From a virus: 37,691 bases of DNA. The DNA lies in IMG/VR virus record IMGVR_UViG_3300025316_000035, positions 1 through 37,691 of that record. One strand, written 5' to 3'. This document shows positions 16,818 to 24,680 of this stretch, one piece after another. The position numbers and the translations under genes were made by a program. Positions within the stretch are counted from its first letter, which is position 1. Every line of letters begins with the position of its first letter. The notes under the pieces were generated by a model. The model did no database searches. It saw only the letters and a list, made by a program, of their open reading frames with translations, and was not told where the DNA came from.

Positions 16818-19800
16818 ATGATACCACAACAAACGATCGATGAAATTCTATCCCTTGATATTGCCGATGTGATCGGACGTCATATTGAGTTGAAACAAAA
16901 GGGAACTAACTTCCAGGGATCATGCCCATTTCATAAAGAGAAGACACCGTCTTTGTCCGTTTCTCCGGCAAAGAACGTATTCAAGTGTTTCGGATGCGGG
17001 GTTTCAGGAAATGCAATCAGCTTCGTAAAGGAATTAAAAAAGACTGATTTTGTTGGCGCCATCAAGAGTATTGCGGAAGATTTCAAGATCATCATTCCCC
17101 AGGAGGAGTATGATGATAAGCAGAAGGAAGTTCACAAGCACCGGGAATCTATGTTCACAGTGAACAAACTCGCTGCAGGGTTCTTTACCGATTCGTTGAA
17201 ATCTAATGTGAAAGCATTGGAGTATGTAAAGAGCCGGTGGAATGATTCTGCGATTGATGACTTTATGATTGGGTATGCTCCGGATGGTTGGGATAATCTT
17301 CGCACCTGGGCCCGGGACAATGGCATCAAGGAAGAAATCTTGCTGGAGGTTGGATTGCTTTCGGAAAAAAACAACAAGGTTTATGATTATTTCCGAGACC
17401 GTATCATCTTTCCGATCATTAACCGTACCGGGTTAATCACCGGTTTCACCGGCCGGGACTTTTCAGGTAAAGAAGGGACCCCGAAATATTTCAACACGCA
17501 CGATACAGAGATATACTCCAAGGGTAAGGTACTCTATGGGTTTAATACGGCATATCGTTCCATCCGGGAGCACCAGTACGTTCACCTGGTAGAAGGTAAT
17601 CCCGATGTGATCCGTCTGCAGTCGATTGGGAAATTGAATACCGTTGGGACTTGCGGAACATCTTTGACATCGGATCATATCGCTGAAATCGCAAAGTATG
17701 CAAAAAGCATCACTCTGATCGGAGATAACGATAAGGCCGGGGTGGCCGCCGTGATCAAGAACGGGAAGATGATCATTGAAGCGGGTATGTTCTGCAATGT
17801 CATCCCGCTTCCGGATTCAACCGATACGAAGAATGACCCGGATAGTTTCTTCTGCGATGACAAGCAGTTCGATACTTATGCCACCGAAAATATTAAGGAC
17901 TATATCATCTGGCTGGCACAACGGCGTCAAAGCAAATGCAAGAGTCCGGACTTGAAAACAAAGCTGATCGATGAACTGTCCGACCTGATCACCCACCTTC
18001 CTCAGAGTTCACACAGTGTTTTTGTCGAACAGCTCAGCGCCATCATCAAGCCTAAGAAGGCGTGGCTTGATCGCATTAAGACCATCATCCAGGAAGATGA
18101 GCCGGTGAAGGAAGACAAGGCCGGGTGGATCCCAACGCACGTTTCACTGTCGGATTGGGAGAAATACGGTTTCTATGAGGAAAACAACTGCTATTTTTTT
18201 AGGACAAAAGACGGTCCTAAGCGTGGTTGCAACTTCACCATGGATCCTTTGTTTCACATTTCATCGGTGATGAACGCCAAAAGGCTGTATAAGATCACCA
18301 ACGAATATGGGTTCTCCCAGGTGATCGAACTCAACCAAAGGGATCTGATCACCCTTGCCGGTTTCAAACTCCGGGTGGAGAGCCTTGGAAACTTTTTGTT
18401 TGAAGGATCTGATATGGACCTGAATAAACTCAAGCGTTTTTTGTATGAGAAAACCCAGACATGTTATGAAATCGTTCAACTGGGATGGCAGAAACAAGGG
18501 TTCTGGTCATGGTGCCACGGAATTTACAACGGTAAATTTCAAAACGCAGATCCAAACGGAATTGTCATGTTCGAGGATCGTAATTATTATCTGCCGGCAT
18601 CGAGCGAAATATACCGGGAAGAAGATACGCTGTTCATATCAGAACGAAGGTTCATGTTTCGCCCCAGCGATATCACCTTATATGACTACTGTCATCGCCT
18701 GATAGCAGTGTTCGGGGATAATGCAAAGTTTGCCATCTGTTTTTACATGGCAAGCCTTTTTCGCGATCACATCGCAAAGCTCTTTGGATTCTTTCCTATA
18801 CTCAATCTTTTTGGTCCCAAGGGAGCCGGTAAAACAGAACTGGCCATATCCATTATGCAGTTCTTTGGTCCTCAGGAAAAGGGTCCTAACATCACCAACA
18901 CATCAAAAGCTGCACTGGCCGATCATGTGGCACTGTTCTCTAACGCCTGTTGTCACATCGATGAATATAAGAACAGTCTGGAAATGGAAAAGATTGAATT
19001 CCTGAAAGGTCTGTGGGACGGCACTGGCCGTACCCGTATGAACATGGATAAGGATAAGAAGAAGGAAACGACCAAAGTGAATGTAGGGATCATCCTTTCG
19101 GGTCAGGAGATCCCTACCGCTGACATCGCCCTTTATTCACGACTTCTGTTTTTGTTCTTTACCAAGGTAGTCTATTCGGCCCAGGAGAAAATCCTTTTTA
19201 ACGAATTAAAGGATATTGAGAAGCTGGGAATATCTCACCTTACTCATGAATTGCTGAATTTCCGTTCATACTTCATCCAGCACTTTTATGAAAATTACAA
19301 TGAAGCCTCCAAGGAATTAGCCATCGAGTTGAAGGAGGATCAGATTGAAGACCGGATATTCCGCAATTGGCTGGTTATTATAGCCGCCTATCGGACATTA
19401 AGCAATAAGATCAGTGTACCATGGGAATTCACCGGACTAGTGAAAGAAGCTGCAAAACTAATCATCCGCCAGAATTTTGAAGTGAAGAGCCGCAATGAGA
19501 TATCCCAGTTCTGGAGCATCGTAGAATTCCTGGTTCAAAATGGTGATATCCGTGAAGAGGTGGATTATAAGGTTGATTTCGTAAGTATGCTTACTACCGA
19601 TACCATCAAGGAGGCTGAATACAGTGTTCCTAAAAATGTCCTGTTTATGGATCATACCAGAATATTTCAGTTTTATCGAACCCATGGCAAGCAATCCGAT
19701 ATGAAGGTACTTCCCCTTCCAACTCTGGAATATTATTTGAAAAACTCAAAAGAATACCTGGGGCGTAAAAATTCAGTGGGTTTTAAGGTGGAAATTAATA

Positions 19801-19937
19801 AAAGGATAGTAGAAGACACTGATTCAGTGGCTGGAATTAAGAAAAAAAGACATGTAACAACCGCAATGGCATTCGATTACGATGCATTGGGTATATCCAT
19901 CATTAACCAAAATACCATGGGTCAAAACGACTTTTAA
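16818..19937 (+). CDS. Fused DNA primase-helicase
   Basis: 1039 residues. The N-terminal CHC2 zinc finger has C36, H39, C57 and C60 (CPFHKEKTPSLSV, then FKCFGCG). A DnaG-type toprim core follows, with E259 in LVEGNPDVIRL and D303/D305 in IGDNDKAG. The C-terminal half is an ATPase with Walker A GPKGAGKT (666-673) and Walker B CCHIDEY (711-717), plus a later sensor-like region (VGIILSGQEIP). This is the single-chain primase-helicase layout used by many phages to prime DNA synthesis and unwind the fork. A repeat-rich probable origin follows directly. No separate polymerase gene is seen, so host polymerase is presumably used. Confidence 0.88.
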   Translation: MIPQQTIDEILSLDIADVIGRHIELKQKGTNFQGSCPFHKEKTPSLSVSPAKNVFKCFGCGVSGNAISFVKELKKTDFVGAIKSIAEDFKIIIPQEEYDDKQKEVHKHRESMFTVNKLAAGFFTDSLKSNVKALEYVKSRWNDSAIDDFMIGYAPDGWDNLRTWARDNGIKEEILLEVGLLSEKNNKVYDYFRDRIIFPIINRTGLITGFTGRDFSGKEGTPKYFNTHDTEIYSKGKVLYGFNTAYRSIREHQYVHLVEGNPDVIRLQSIGKLNTVGTCGTSLTSDHIAEIAKYAKSITLIGDNDKAGVAAVIKNGKMIIEAGMFCNVIPLPDSTDTKNDPDSFFCDDKQFDTYATENIKDYIIWLAQRRQSKCKSPDLKTKLIDELSDLITHLPQSSHSVFVEQLSAIIKPKKAWLDRIKTIIQEDEPVKEDKAGWIPTHVSLSDWEKYGFYEENNCYFFRTKDGPKRGCNFTMDPLFHISSVMNAKRLYKITNEYGFSQVIELNQRDLITLAGFKLRVESLGNFLFEGSDMDLNKLKRFLYEKTQTCYEIVQLGWQKQGFWSWCHGIYNGKFQNADPNGIVMFEDRNYYLPASSEIYREEDTLFISERRFMFRPSDITLYDYCHRLIAVFGDNAKFAICFYMASLFRDHIAKLFGFFPILNLFGPKGAGKTELAISIMQFFGPQEKGPNITNTSKAALADHVALFSNACCHIDEYKNSLEMEKIEFLKGLWDGTGRTRMNMDKDKKKETTKVNVGIILSGQEIPTADIALYSRLLFLFFTKVVYSAQEKILFNELKDIEKLGISHLTHELLNFRSYFIQHFYENYNEASKELAIELKEDQIEDRIFRNWLVIIAAYRTLSNKISVPWEFTGLVKEAAKLIIRQNFEVKSRNEISQFWSIVEFLVQNGDIREEVDYKVDFVSMLTTDTIKEAEYSVPKNVLFMDHTRIFQFYRTHGKQSDMKVLPLPTLEYYLKNSKEYLGRKNSVGFKVEINKRIVEDTDSVAGIKKKRHVTTAMAFDYDALGISIINQNTMGQNDF

Positions 19938-19970
19938 TTTTTTTAAAAAGTAATCCAGCTTCAAAAATGC

Positions 19971-20178
19971 CAACTACAACAACTACAACAACTACAAACT
20001 ATTATTTAACTATATATCAATTAATTATAAATATTTCATGTAGGTAAATGTCAACTATATGTAGCTACACACAGCTACACTTTTTTACATCGACTACAAA
20101 TAAACAGGGTAAAACTACACTTTAAAAAATCAATCAATTGTATTTCAGTATTTTATAGTTTGTAGTTGTTGTAGTTGT
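19971..20178. other. Probable replication origin: iterons within a 24-bp inverted repeat
   Basis: Three direct copies of CAACTACAA (19971-19997) stand at the left. A perfect 24-base inverted repeat joins 19979-20002 with 20155-20178. The A/T-rich interior holds further CTACA-type units, including AGCTACAC twice (20063-20070 and 20073-20080), GACTACAAA and AACTACAC. The region is non-coding, lies just after the primase-helicase gene, and has the look of iterons plus an AT-rich unwinding element. Origin function is inferred; an operator array is the alternative. Confidence 0.6.
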
Positions 20179-20223
20179 GAAATATGCCAAAAAAGGTATC
20201 CCCCGGGAAAAAAATAAAAAAAA

Positions 20224-20460
20224 ATGCAATGCTTAACAGATCAATTTGGTTGGAAATATTACCCCTCATTGCCCGATGGATATCGCCTGGCAAAGTTGGA
20301 TGACTTCCATACCAGCGGAAGAAAGAAGATTGGAATGGAATATCTGCTGGAAAATTCAAAAGGCGATCAATACGAGCTACACCAGGTAACAGAAGAAACA
20401 ACTTCAAATAAAATTAAACCATTAATAGAAGAATCAAGAGTTTATATCCTTAAACCATGA
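20224..20460 (+). CDS. Small hypothetical protein before the DUF5131 gene
   Basis: 78 residues from ATG 20224, mixed alpha/beta (GWKYYPSLPDGYRLAKLDDF, later KGDQYELHQV). I do not recognise it. An ATG at 20184 in another frame begins MPKKVSPGKKIKK and runs into an A9 tract just before 20224; slippage there would add a basic N-terminus, but this is only a possibility. The stop overlaps the ATG of the next gene (ATGA). Confidence 0.55.
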   Translation: MQCLTDQFGWKYYPSLPDGYRLAKLDDFHTSGRKKIGMEYLLENSKGDQYELHQVTEETTSNKIKPLIEESRVYILKP

Positions 20461-21065
20461 TGAATTACACCAACATAGAATTTACTGATCTAACCTGGAA
20501 CCCGATTGTAGGTTGCCAGATCGGATGCTCTTACTGCTGGGCCGAACGGTTCAACCGGTGGCATCGGTTTATTCCGGATTTCAAAAGGCCAACATTTTAT
20601 GAAAACCGGCTTCAGGATCCATATACCAACACGAAAAAAGGCCAGTTCGTTTTTGTGGTTGACATGGGAGATATCTTTTCTCCAGGCGTGGAAGACAAGT
20701 GGATTAACCGCATTCTTAACGTTTGCTTTGACAATCCAAAGTATACCTACCAATTCCTTACCAAGAATCCGAAAAGATTTCAGGACTTCAAATTCCCGTG
20801 CGGGTCCTGGCTGGGAGTGAGTGTGACCCGTAAGGAAGACGCATGGCGCCTGTCATATCTTCCTTCGTTGCCTTGCAAATACACAACCTTCGTGCTGGTT
20901 GAGCCGCTGCTTGGATCCATGGAAGGAGTTGACTTCTCTAAATCAGACTTGCTCTTTGTCGGAGCTCAGACCGGCCCGGGATCTGTCGCACCAAAAAATG
21001 AGTGGATAGATTCCATTCAGCATCATGCCATCACCAATAAAGAAAACATCAAGAAATTTTTATGA
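20457..21065 (+). CDS. DUF5131 (phage Gp37/Gp68-type) radical SAM-like protein
   Basis: 202 residues. C20, C24 and C27 in VGCQIGCSYCWAERF form the CxxxCxxC site that would hold a 4Fe-4S cluster for radical SAM chemistry. Further DUF5131 features are ITDLTWNPIVGC-like start, the region FVVDMGDIFSP, FLTKNPKRF, WLGVSVTR and LVEPLLG. The substrate is unknown. It lies in one operon with an ASCH-type protein (overlap of 4 bases), and these two often occur together in phages, which suggests a joint role, perhaps in nucleotide or RNA modification. That role is inference. Confidence 0.85.
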   Translation: MMNYTNIEFTDLTWNPIVGCQIGCSYCWAERFNRWHRFIPDFKRPTFYENRLQDPYTNTKKGQFVFVVDMGDIFSPGVEDKWINRILNVCFDNPKYTYQFLTKNPKRFQDFKFPCGSWLGVSVTRKEDAWRLSYLPSLPCKYTTFVLVEPLLGSMEGVDFSKSDLLFVGAQTGPGSVAPKNEWIDSIQHHAITNKENIKKFL

Positions 21066-21763
21066 AAGAGCGACCGATAATATTCAGTACTCCGATGGTT
21101 AAGGCCATCAACGCCGGTAATAAGTGGCAAACCAGACGTACTAGCGGACTGGAACAAATGAACGAGAATCCTGACAGGTGGATACCTGTACCGGGACAAC
21201 GGTTCATTGATGATTTGGGAAGGTTAAATCAAGAGTTCATTAATATTAAAAATGAATCTGTTTATGCCATCTGTCCTTATGGAATGCCCACAGCTGTACT
21301 TTGGGTGAGGGAAACATTCTCCAAATACCGGGGTTTTGCAGAAGATTTACTTCCCAATGCACCTTACATCTATAAAGCGGATGAAGATGAATGCGGACAG
21401 TTTCCCATTATCCAGGATGATGTAATTACTTATGTAAATGCCCGTGAATCATGGAAACCTTCAATTCATATGCCACATGCAGCTGCACGGATATTTCTCA
21501 AAATATTTGATATGGGTGTTGAGAGATTAAATGCCATCAGCGAAGATGATGCCCTGAATGAAGGAATCAGAGGAGTAATTGACAGGGACGGGGTATGTGG
21601 GTTTGTGGTAGTTCACTCTTATTATCATACCGCAAAAGAGGCTTTCTCTATAGTTTGGGAAAACATCAATGGTCCCGGATCATGGAGCCATAATCCGTGG
21701 GTATGGAAAATTAAATTCACAAGAATTCGTCATGAAAAAGCAATCCAAGAAATGTCTTTGTAA
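21062..21763 (+). CDS. ASCH-domain-type phage protein, partner of DUF5131
   Basis: 233 residues. The N-terminus KERPIIFSTPMVKAINAGNKWQTRRT matches the start of ASCH-domain phage proteins (PILFS-x-PMV-x-A-I-L-x-G-x-K-x-Q-T-R-R). Later features fit the family too: VLWVRETFS, MPHAAARIFLKI, ISEDDALNEGI and a C-terminal W-x-NP-WVW-x-IKF. ASCH domains have a PUA-like fold and are linked to RNA or modified nucleotide binding. It overlaps the DUF5131 gene by 4 bases. Function unproven. Confidence 0.75.
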   Translation: MKERPIIFSTPMVKAINAGNKWQTRRTSGLEQMNENPDRWIPVPGQRFIDDLGRLNQEFINIKNESVYAICPYGMPTAVLWVRETFSKYRGFAEDLLPNAPYIYKADEDECGQFPIIQDDVITYVNARESWKPSIHMPHAAARIFLKIFDMGVERLNAISEDDALNEGIRGVIDRDGVCGFVVVHSYYHTAKEAFSIVWENINGPGSWSHNPWVWKIKFTRIRHEKAIQEMSL

Positions 21764-21830
21764 GGTGATCCCGGTTGACTCCTGTGGGAGATTTCCCGAG
21801 TGTAAAAAGTGCAGTGAACTTAAAAAATAA
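21732..21830 (+). CDS. 32-residue Cys-rich mini-protein
   Basis: Short frame beginning at ATG 21732 and ending with TAA at 21830. It codes for a basic peptide with C8, C10, C18, C24 and C27 (CLC, then SCGRFPECKKC), a spacing compatible with a single zinc site. It overlaps the end of the ASCH gene by 32 bases and lies 3 bases before the next gene, so it fits the operon. It could still be a chance frame, but five Cys in 32 residues with a Lys-rich background argues for a real product. Confidence 0.45.
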   Translation: MKKQSKKCLCKVIPVDSCGRFPECKKCSELKK

Positions 21831-21833
21831 ACA

Positions 21834-22280
21834 ATGGAAACGATTAAGATAAGAATTGAATCCTTTACAAAGGAACAATCGTGCAGTTCATGTGATCGAT
21901 ATTCACATAGTGCTTTTATAAAAAAAATACCCAAAGGTGTTTTACCGTGCGATTATGATAAAAATGAAAAGCTTGTAGAAGTTGAGTTTATTGTAGACAC
22001 GGATAAATTCACTCCGGTTATGGCAAAGGAAATACTTGAATTCTTCACATGGGATTATAATGAAGAAGCTGATCCAATTGATGAAGTGATGAATAAATAT
22101 GCAATGTCTGCCATTAAGATTGCAACTTTTGAAGGCTATAACGAGAATGGTGTCATTTCTGAATTCGAAAATAAAGAAGGGTTTTATCCTTTGAATGAAA
22201 AGACAGGTATTCAACTGGTATCGGTATCAGGATATGAATTTGATGAAAGATTGTTATGTGTGACAATAGTTAAAAAATAG
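21834..22280 (+). CDS. Hypothetical early protein
   Basis: 148 residues, acidic, mixed alpha/beta. An N-terminal CSSC (about 17-20) could bind a metal with the later C39. No known motif is seen. The sequence ends in an alternating strand (LLCVTIVKK). It belongs to the rightward early operon. A/T content is higher than in the replication genes. Confidence 0.5.
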   Translation: METIKIRIESFTKEQSCSSCDRYSHSAFIKKIPKGVLPCDYDKNEKLVEVEFIVDTDKFTPVMAKEILEFFTWDYNEEADPIDEVMNKYAMSAIKIATFEGYNENGVISEFENKEGFYPLNEKTGIQLVSVSGYEFDERLLCVTIVKK

Positions 22281-22301
22281 TTATGAAAAACAAAAAGCAC
22301 C

Positions 22302-22724
22302 ATGAACTGTCCCAACTGTAACTCAGAATTATTGCGCCGGCCGGAAGGCCGCGTGATCAGAAGAAAGGGTTTTTCCCTTCACAGATATTGCATATTCACG
22401 CTTTTTTGTCCCAAGTGCGGATATAGCGTAGAATGCGAAGAAATTGATTCAGGGCCTAAAAGATTCCCTGACATTAGTAACCCACCCCCACCGCCGCCAG
22501 CGCCGGATAAATATGAATTCTATATGCCTGAAAGGAAGGTTCCAAGCAAGGAGGAATTAGCCTCAATGAGCGATGAATCTTTGATTGCGTTTATGGAGAC
22601 AACAAAGAGAGAATGCTATGATAGAATGCGGGAAATGTCTGATTGGGAATGTGGTTGGTATAGCGGCTATAAGTCAGCACTCGAACAATATATCAGGATT
22701 TTGAAATCAAGAGTAAAACAGTAA
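22302..22724 (+). CDS. Zinc-ribbon protein with proline linker
   Basis: 140 residues. N-terminal zinc ribbon: CPNC (C3, C6) and CPKC (C36, C39), typical spacing for a treble-clef or ribbon fold. A proline run (NPPPPPPAPD, about 60-70) links it to a helical C-terminal domain of about 60 residues (ESLIAFMETTKRECYDRMREM...YSGYKSALEQYIRIL). The layout suggests a nucleic-acid or protein-binding adaptor. Function unknown. Confidence 0.6.
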   Translation: MNCPNCNSELLRRPEGRVIRRKGFSLHRYCIFTLFCPKCGYSVECEEIDSGPKRFPDISNPPPPPPAPDKYEFYMPERKVPSKEELASMSDESLIAFMETTKRECYDRMREMSDWECGWYSGYKSALEQYIRILKSRVKQ

Positions 22725-22726
22725 TC

Positions 22727-22933
22727 ATGGAAAATTTAATCGAAGGATTGCAGCGTGAAATGAACAGGGTCAGGGAAATTATTAAAGACTATGAGAAGAT
22801 TTGCCCTGATGCCGGTAAAATGGCAATATGGATGATGAAAAACGATATTGAACGAGCTGAAAAATCAATTGCATCAGGATATACAATTGAAATGATGATA
22901 TGTTACCGATTGTTAAAGGAATACGAAGAATAA
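22727..22933 (+). CDS. Small helical hypothetical protein
   Basis: 68 residues, almost entirely helical with heptad-like spacing of hydrophobic residues (LQREMNRVREIIKDYEKI), so probably a coiled coil. It starts 2 bases after the preceding stop. Function unknown; expressed with the zinc-ribbon gene by position. Confidence 0.5.
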   Translation: MENLIEGLQREMNRVREIIKDYEKICPDAGKMAIWMMKNDIERAEKSIASGYTIEMMICYRLLKEYEE

Positions 22934-22951
22934 TCATTTAAAATCTAAGTC

Positions 22952-23521
22952 ATGGAAAACACAGAATTAACAATGTTCGCCGAAACAATTAAGTATTCAG
23001 GAAATCAAATTTGGGTAAGACCAGTGTGTGATTTTTTTAAATTGGATGTCCAAAACCAATACATTAAGATTAAAAAAGACCCAATTTTGGGTAAACTGTA
23101 CGGAAAAAACCGTACAGATTCATCAGAAAATGGAAATCTGTACGGAAAAAACCTACCAGATTCGTCTAAAAATGGGAATCTCGTAGGAAAAAACAAACCA
23201 GATTTGGGTGAAATTGATAAAAATGGGCGGATTCTGCTCGCAAAAAAGGGATTTATCCAGTGGATTCAGATCATAAATGTCAATACCATTATTGAGGAGT
23301 TGCGTGAAAAATTCCTTTTGTATCAATCTTTGGTCATTGATTACATCTATGGAAGTTTTGAGCGGGAAGAATTGATGAAGGTTGATTATTTAAGGCTTAA
23401 GAAATTGAAACGGTTGTATTCTGTCATCGGACGTGAAATTCAGAGGGTTGATGACCGTGTGAGGTTATACATGGATTCCCGGTTTTCCCAGTTAAACCTT
23501 CCACTAGATGATACCAGATAG
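22952..23521 (+). CDS. Antirepressor-like protein (P22_AR_N-type) with three internal repeats
   Basis: 189 residues. The N-terminal part (WVRPVCDFFKLDVQNQYIKI, then KKDPIL) matches the phage antirepressor N-terminal domain pattern (RP-x-C-x-x-L/F-x-x-D-x-x-Q-x-x-K...DP-x-L). Residues 49-93 hold three repeats of a 14-residue unit, LYGKNRTDSSENGN, then LYGKNLPDSSKNGN, then a diverged copy. The C-terminal part (about 105-175) is helical. It may relieve repression or sense induction. The first repeat is encoded by a perfect palindrome that recurs just after the stop codon, which suggests autoregulation. Confidence 0.6.
   Translation: MENTELTMFAETIKYSGNQIWVRPVCDFFKLDVQNQYIKIKKDPILGKLYGKNRTDSSENGNLYGKNLPDSSKNGNLVGKNKPDLGEIDKNGRILLAKKGFIQWIQIINVNTIIEELREKFLLYQSLVIDYIYGSFEREELMKVDYLRLKKLKRLYSVIGREIQRVDDRVRLYMDSRFSQLNLPLDDTR
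23096..23117. promoter_or_regulatory. Palindrome CTGTACGG-N6-CCGTACAG inside the antirepressor-like gene
   Basis: Perfect 8-base arms separated by AAAAAA. The next 42-base unit (from 23138) keeps the left arm but its right arm has decayed (CCTACCAG). The same TGTACGG-N6-CCGTACA core returns at 23528-23549. Likely protein-binding site; an RNA hairpin is the alternative. Confidence 0.5.
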
Positions 23522-23555
23522 GTTCAGTTGTACGGAAATTTCCGTACAACTGAAC
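23522..23555. promoter_or_regulatory. Perfect 34-bp palindrome after the antirepressor-like gene
   Basis: Arms 23522-23538 and 23539-23555 are exactly complementary, with no spacer, centred on AAA/TTT. It contains TTGTACGG-AAATTT-CCGTACAA, the same core and spacing as the site inside the gene. It begins one base after the stop codon. No T run follows, so an operator is more likely than a terminator. Confidence 0.6.
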
Positions 23556-23596
23556 TGAAATCTGCAAAAATTAACATTAATAAAGGAGGATAAATC

Positions 23597-23767
23597 ATGA
23601 ACATTAAAAGAGTAAAGGCCCATAGGTGTATCTATTTCAAACAAAATCACAATGTTTTTGGAGGTTGCAAGAATCCCTTAGTTTTTGGAGCTTGTTTGAA
23701 TTCGTTCCTTGATGAATGCGACAAATCAGAAGATATCAAGTTGAAAAGGAGGGAAAATGCCAATTAG
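23597..23767 (+). CDS. Small Cys-containing hypothetical protein
   Basis: 56 residues with a strong Shine-Dalgarno AAAGGAGGA (23582-23590) at good distance. Four Cys (C11, C24, C33, C41) could form a zinc site. Basic overall. It overlaps the next small gene by 11 bases. Function unknown, but the ribosome site, rare in Bacteroidota, argues that it is translated. Confidence 0.55.
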   Translation: MNIKRVKAHRCIYFKQNHNVFGGCKNPLVFGACLNSFLDECDKSEDIKLKRRENAN

Positions 23768-23897
23768 ATTTATTTTATTGATAATAATGACAGGTTTTGG
23801 AGTATTAGCCTGTTTCTCAGTTTTAGTAGTTATGTATAAATCCGAAAACCCCAATGACCATAGAAGAAATAATAACAGACCTGACCAAGAAGGCTGA
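23757..23897 (+). CDS. Small membrane protein
   Basis: 46 residues with one clear membrane segment (about 5-27, FILLIIMTGFGVLACFSVLV), then a short polar tail rich in Asn and Arg. AAGGAGGG lies a few bases before the ATG. It overlaps both neighbours. It could be a small membrane effector such as a superinfection-exclusion peptide, but there is no direct evidence for a role. Confidence 0.5.
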   Translation: MPIRFILLIIMTGFGVLACFSVLVVMYKSENPNDHRRNNNRPDQEG

Positions 23898-24129
23898 AGG
23901 CGTTCAGCGCTTCAAAGGAATACTTCCTAAAAAAGGTAGCCAGTACCAACGGTTAACCGGCAGATATTATGCCCTGTTGGAATGTGTTCAGGCATTAAGC
24001 CAGGTCAATGACCGGGATTCGGTCCGTAAAACTTTGATTGACTACAACGTTTGGTTGGATCACTCAGATTCAAATACGCATGTCAAAGCCTGTGAGGAAA
24101 ACGTCGATGAATACCTCAATTCCAAGTGA
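23854..24129 (+). CDS. Small hypothetical protein
   Basis: 91 residues, helical and charged (TIEEIITDLTKKAEGVQRF, then YYALLECVQALSQVNDRD). No motif that I recognise. It overlaps the small membrane-protein gene by 44 bases and is the last gene of the early set before the late genes start. Confidence 0.45.
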   Translation: MTIEEIITDLTKKAEGVQRFKGILPKKGSQYQRLTGRYYALLECVQALSQVNDRDSVRKTLIDYNVWLDHSDSNTHVKACEENVDEYLNSK

Positions 24130-24166
24130 CCTTTATTAATCCATAAACCCACCATAAATTTAGCCT

Positions 24167-24640
24167 ATGTCTGAAGTGATCATAAAAGTCCAGTGCGACC
24201 ATTACCTGGTGAAGTTCCTTGAAGCTTATTTCAATAGTTCCCCGGTCCGGTTTCCGCGAAATAACAACTTCCGCAACTTCCTCGAAATCTTCCTTGACTT
24301 CCCCCCGCTGGATCACCGTGAGTCAGATTACGGAAGAAACACCCTGACGGTTGAACTTCCTTTCTTCGAGGATAAGGATCCCCGTTCATACAACTTCCTC
24401 AATCCGATCCGCCAGCGGATCTTCGTTGACCACATCTGGATGTTCTTTAAGATCACATTTCGCAGCGAGATCAACAAATACCGCTTAACCGGCATCGGGC
24501 GCAATGATGCGATTGCCCTTTTCATGGACAAGTACAACATCCCGGATGAGTGCTGGGAAAGTCTGCTGAAGGATTATTCTCGTTATATGCAGAACCATTC
24601 CAAGAAGAAGTACCGTAAGAATCACAAACATGCTATTTAA
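24167..24640 (+). CDS. Hypothetical protein at the early-late junction
   Basis: 157 residues. Basic, aromatic, mixed alpha/beta, with the charged C-terminus KKKYRKNHKHAI. Proteins that look similar occur before the capsid protease genes of Bacteroidota phages, where they may be late regulators or packaging factors; I cannot decide. A weak promoter-like TAAATTTA lies in the 37-base gap upstream. The gene is followed by the tandem decamer repeats at 24681. Confidence 0.5.
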   Translation: MSEVIIKVQCDHYLVKFLEAYFNSSPVRFPRNNNFRNFLEIFLDFPPLDHRESDYGRNTLTVELPFFEDKDPRSYNFLNPIRQRIFVDHIWMFFKITFRSEINKYRLTGIGRNDAIALFMDKYNIPDECWESLLKDYSRYMQNHSKKKYRKNHKHAI

Positions 24641-24680
24641 AATAATTATAAATTATCGAGTTCAGGGGGCAGTTTGTCCT

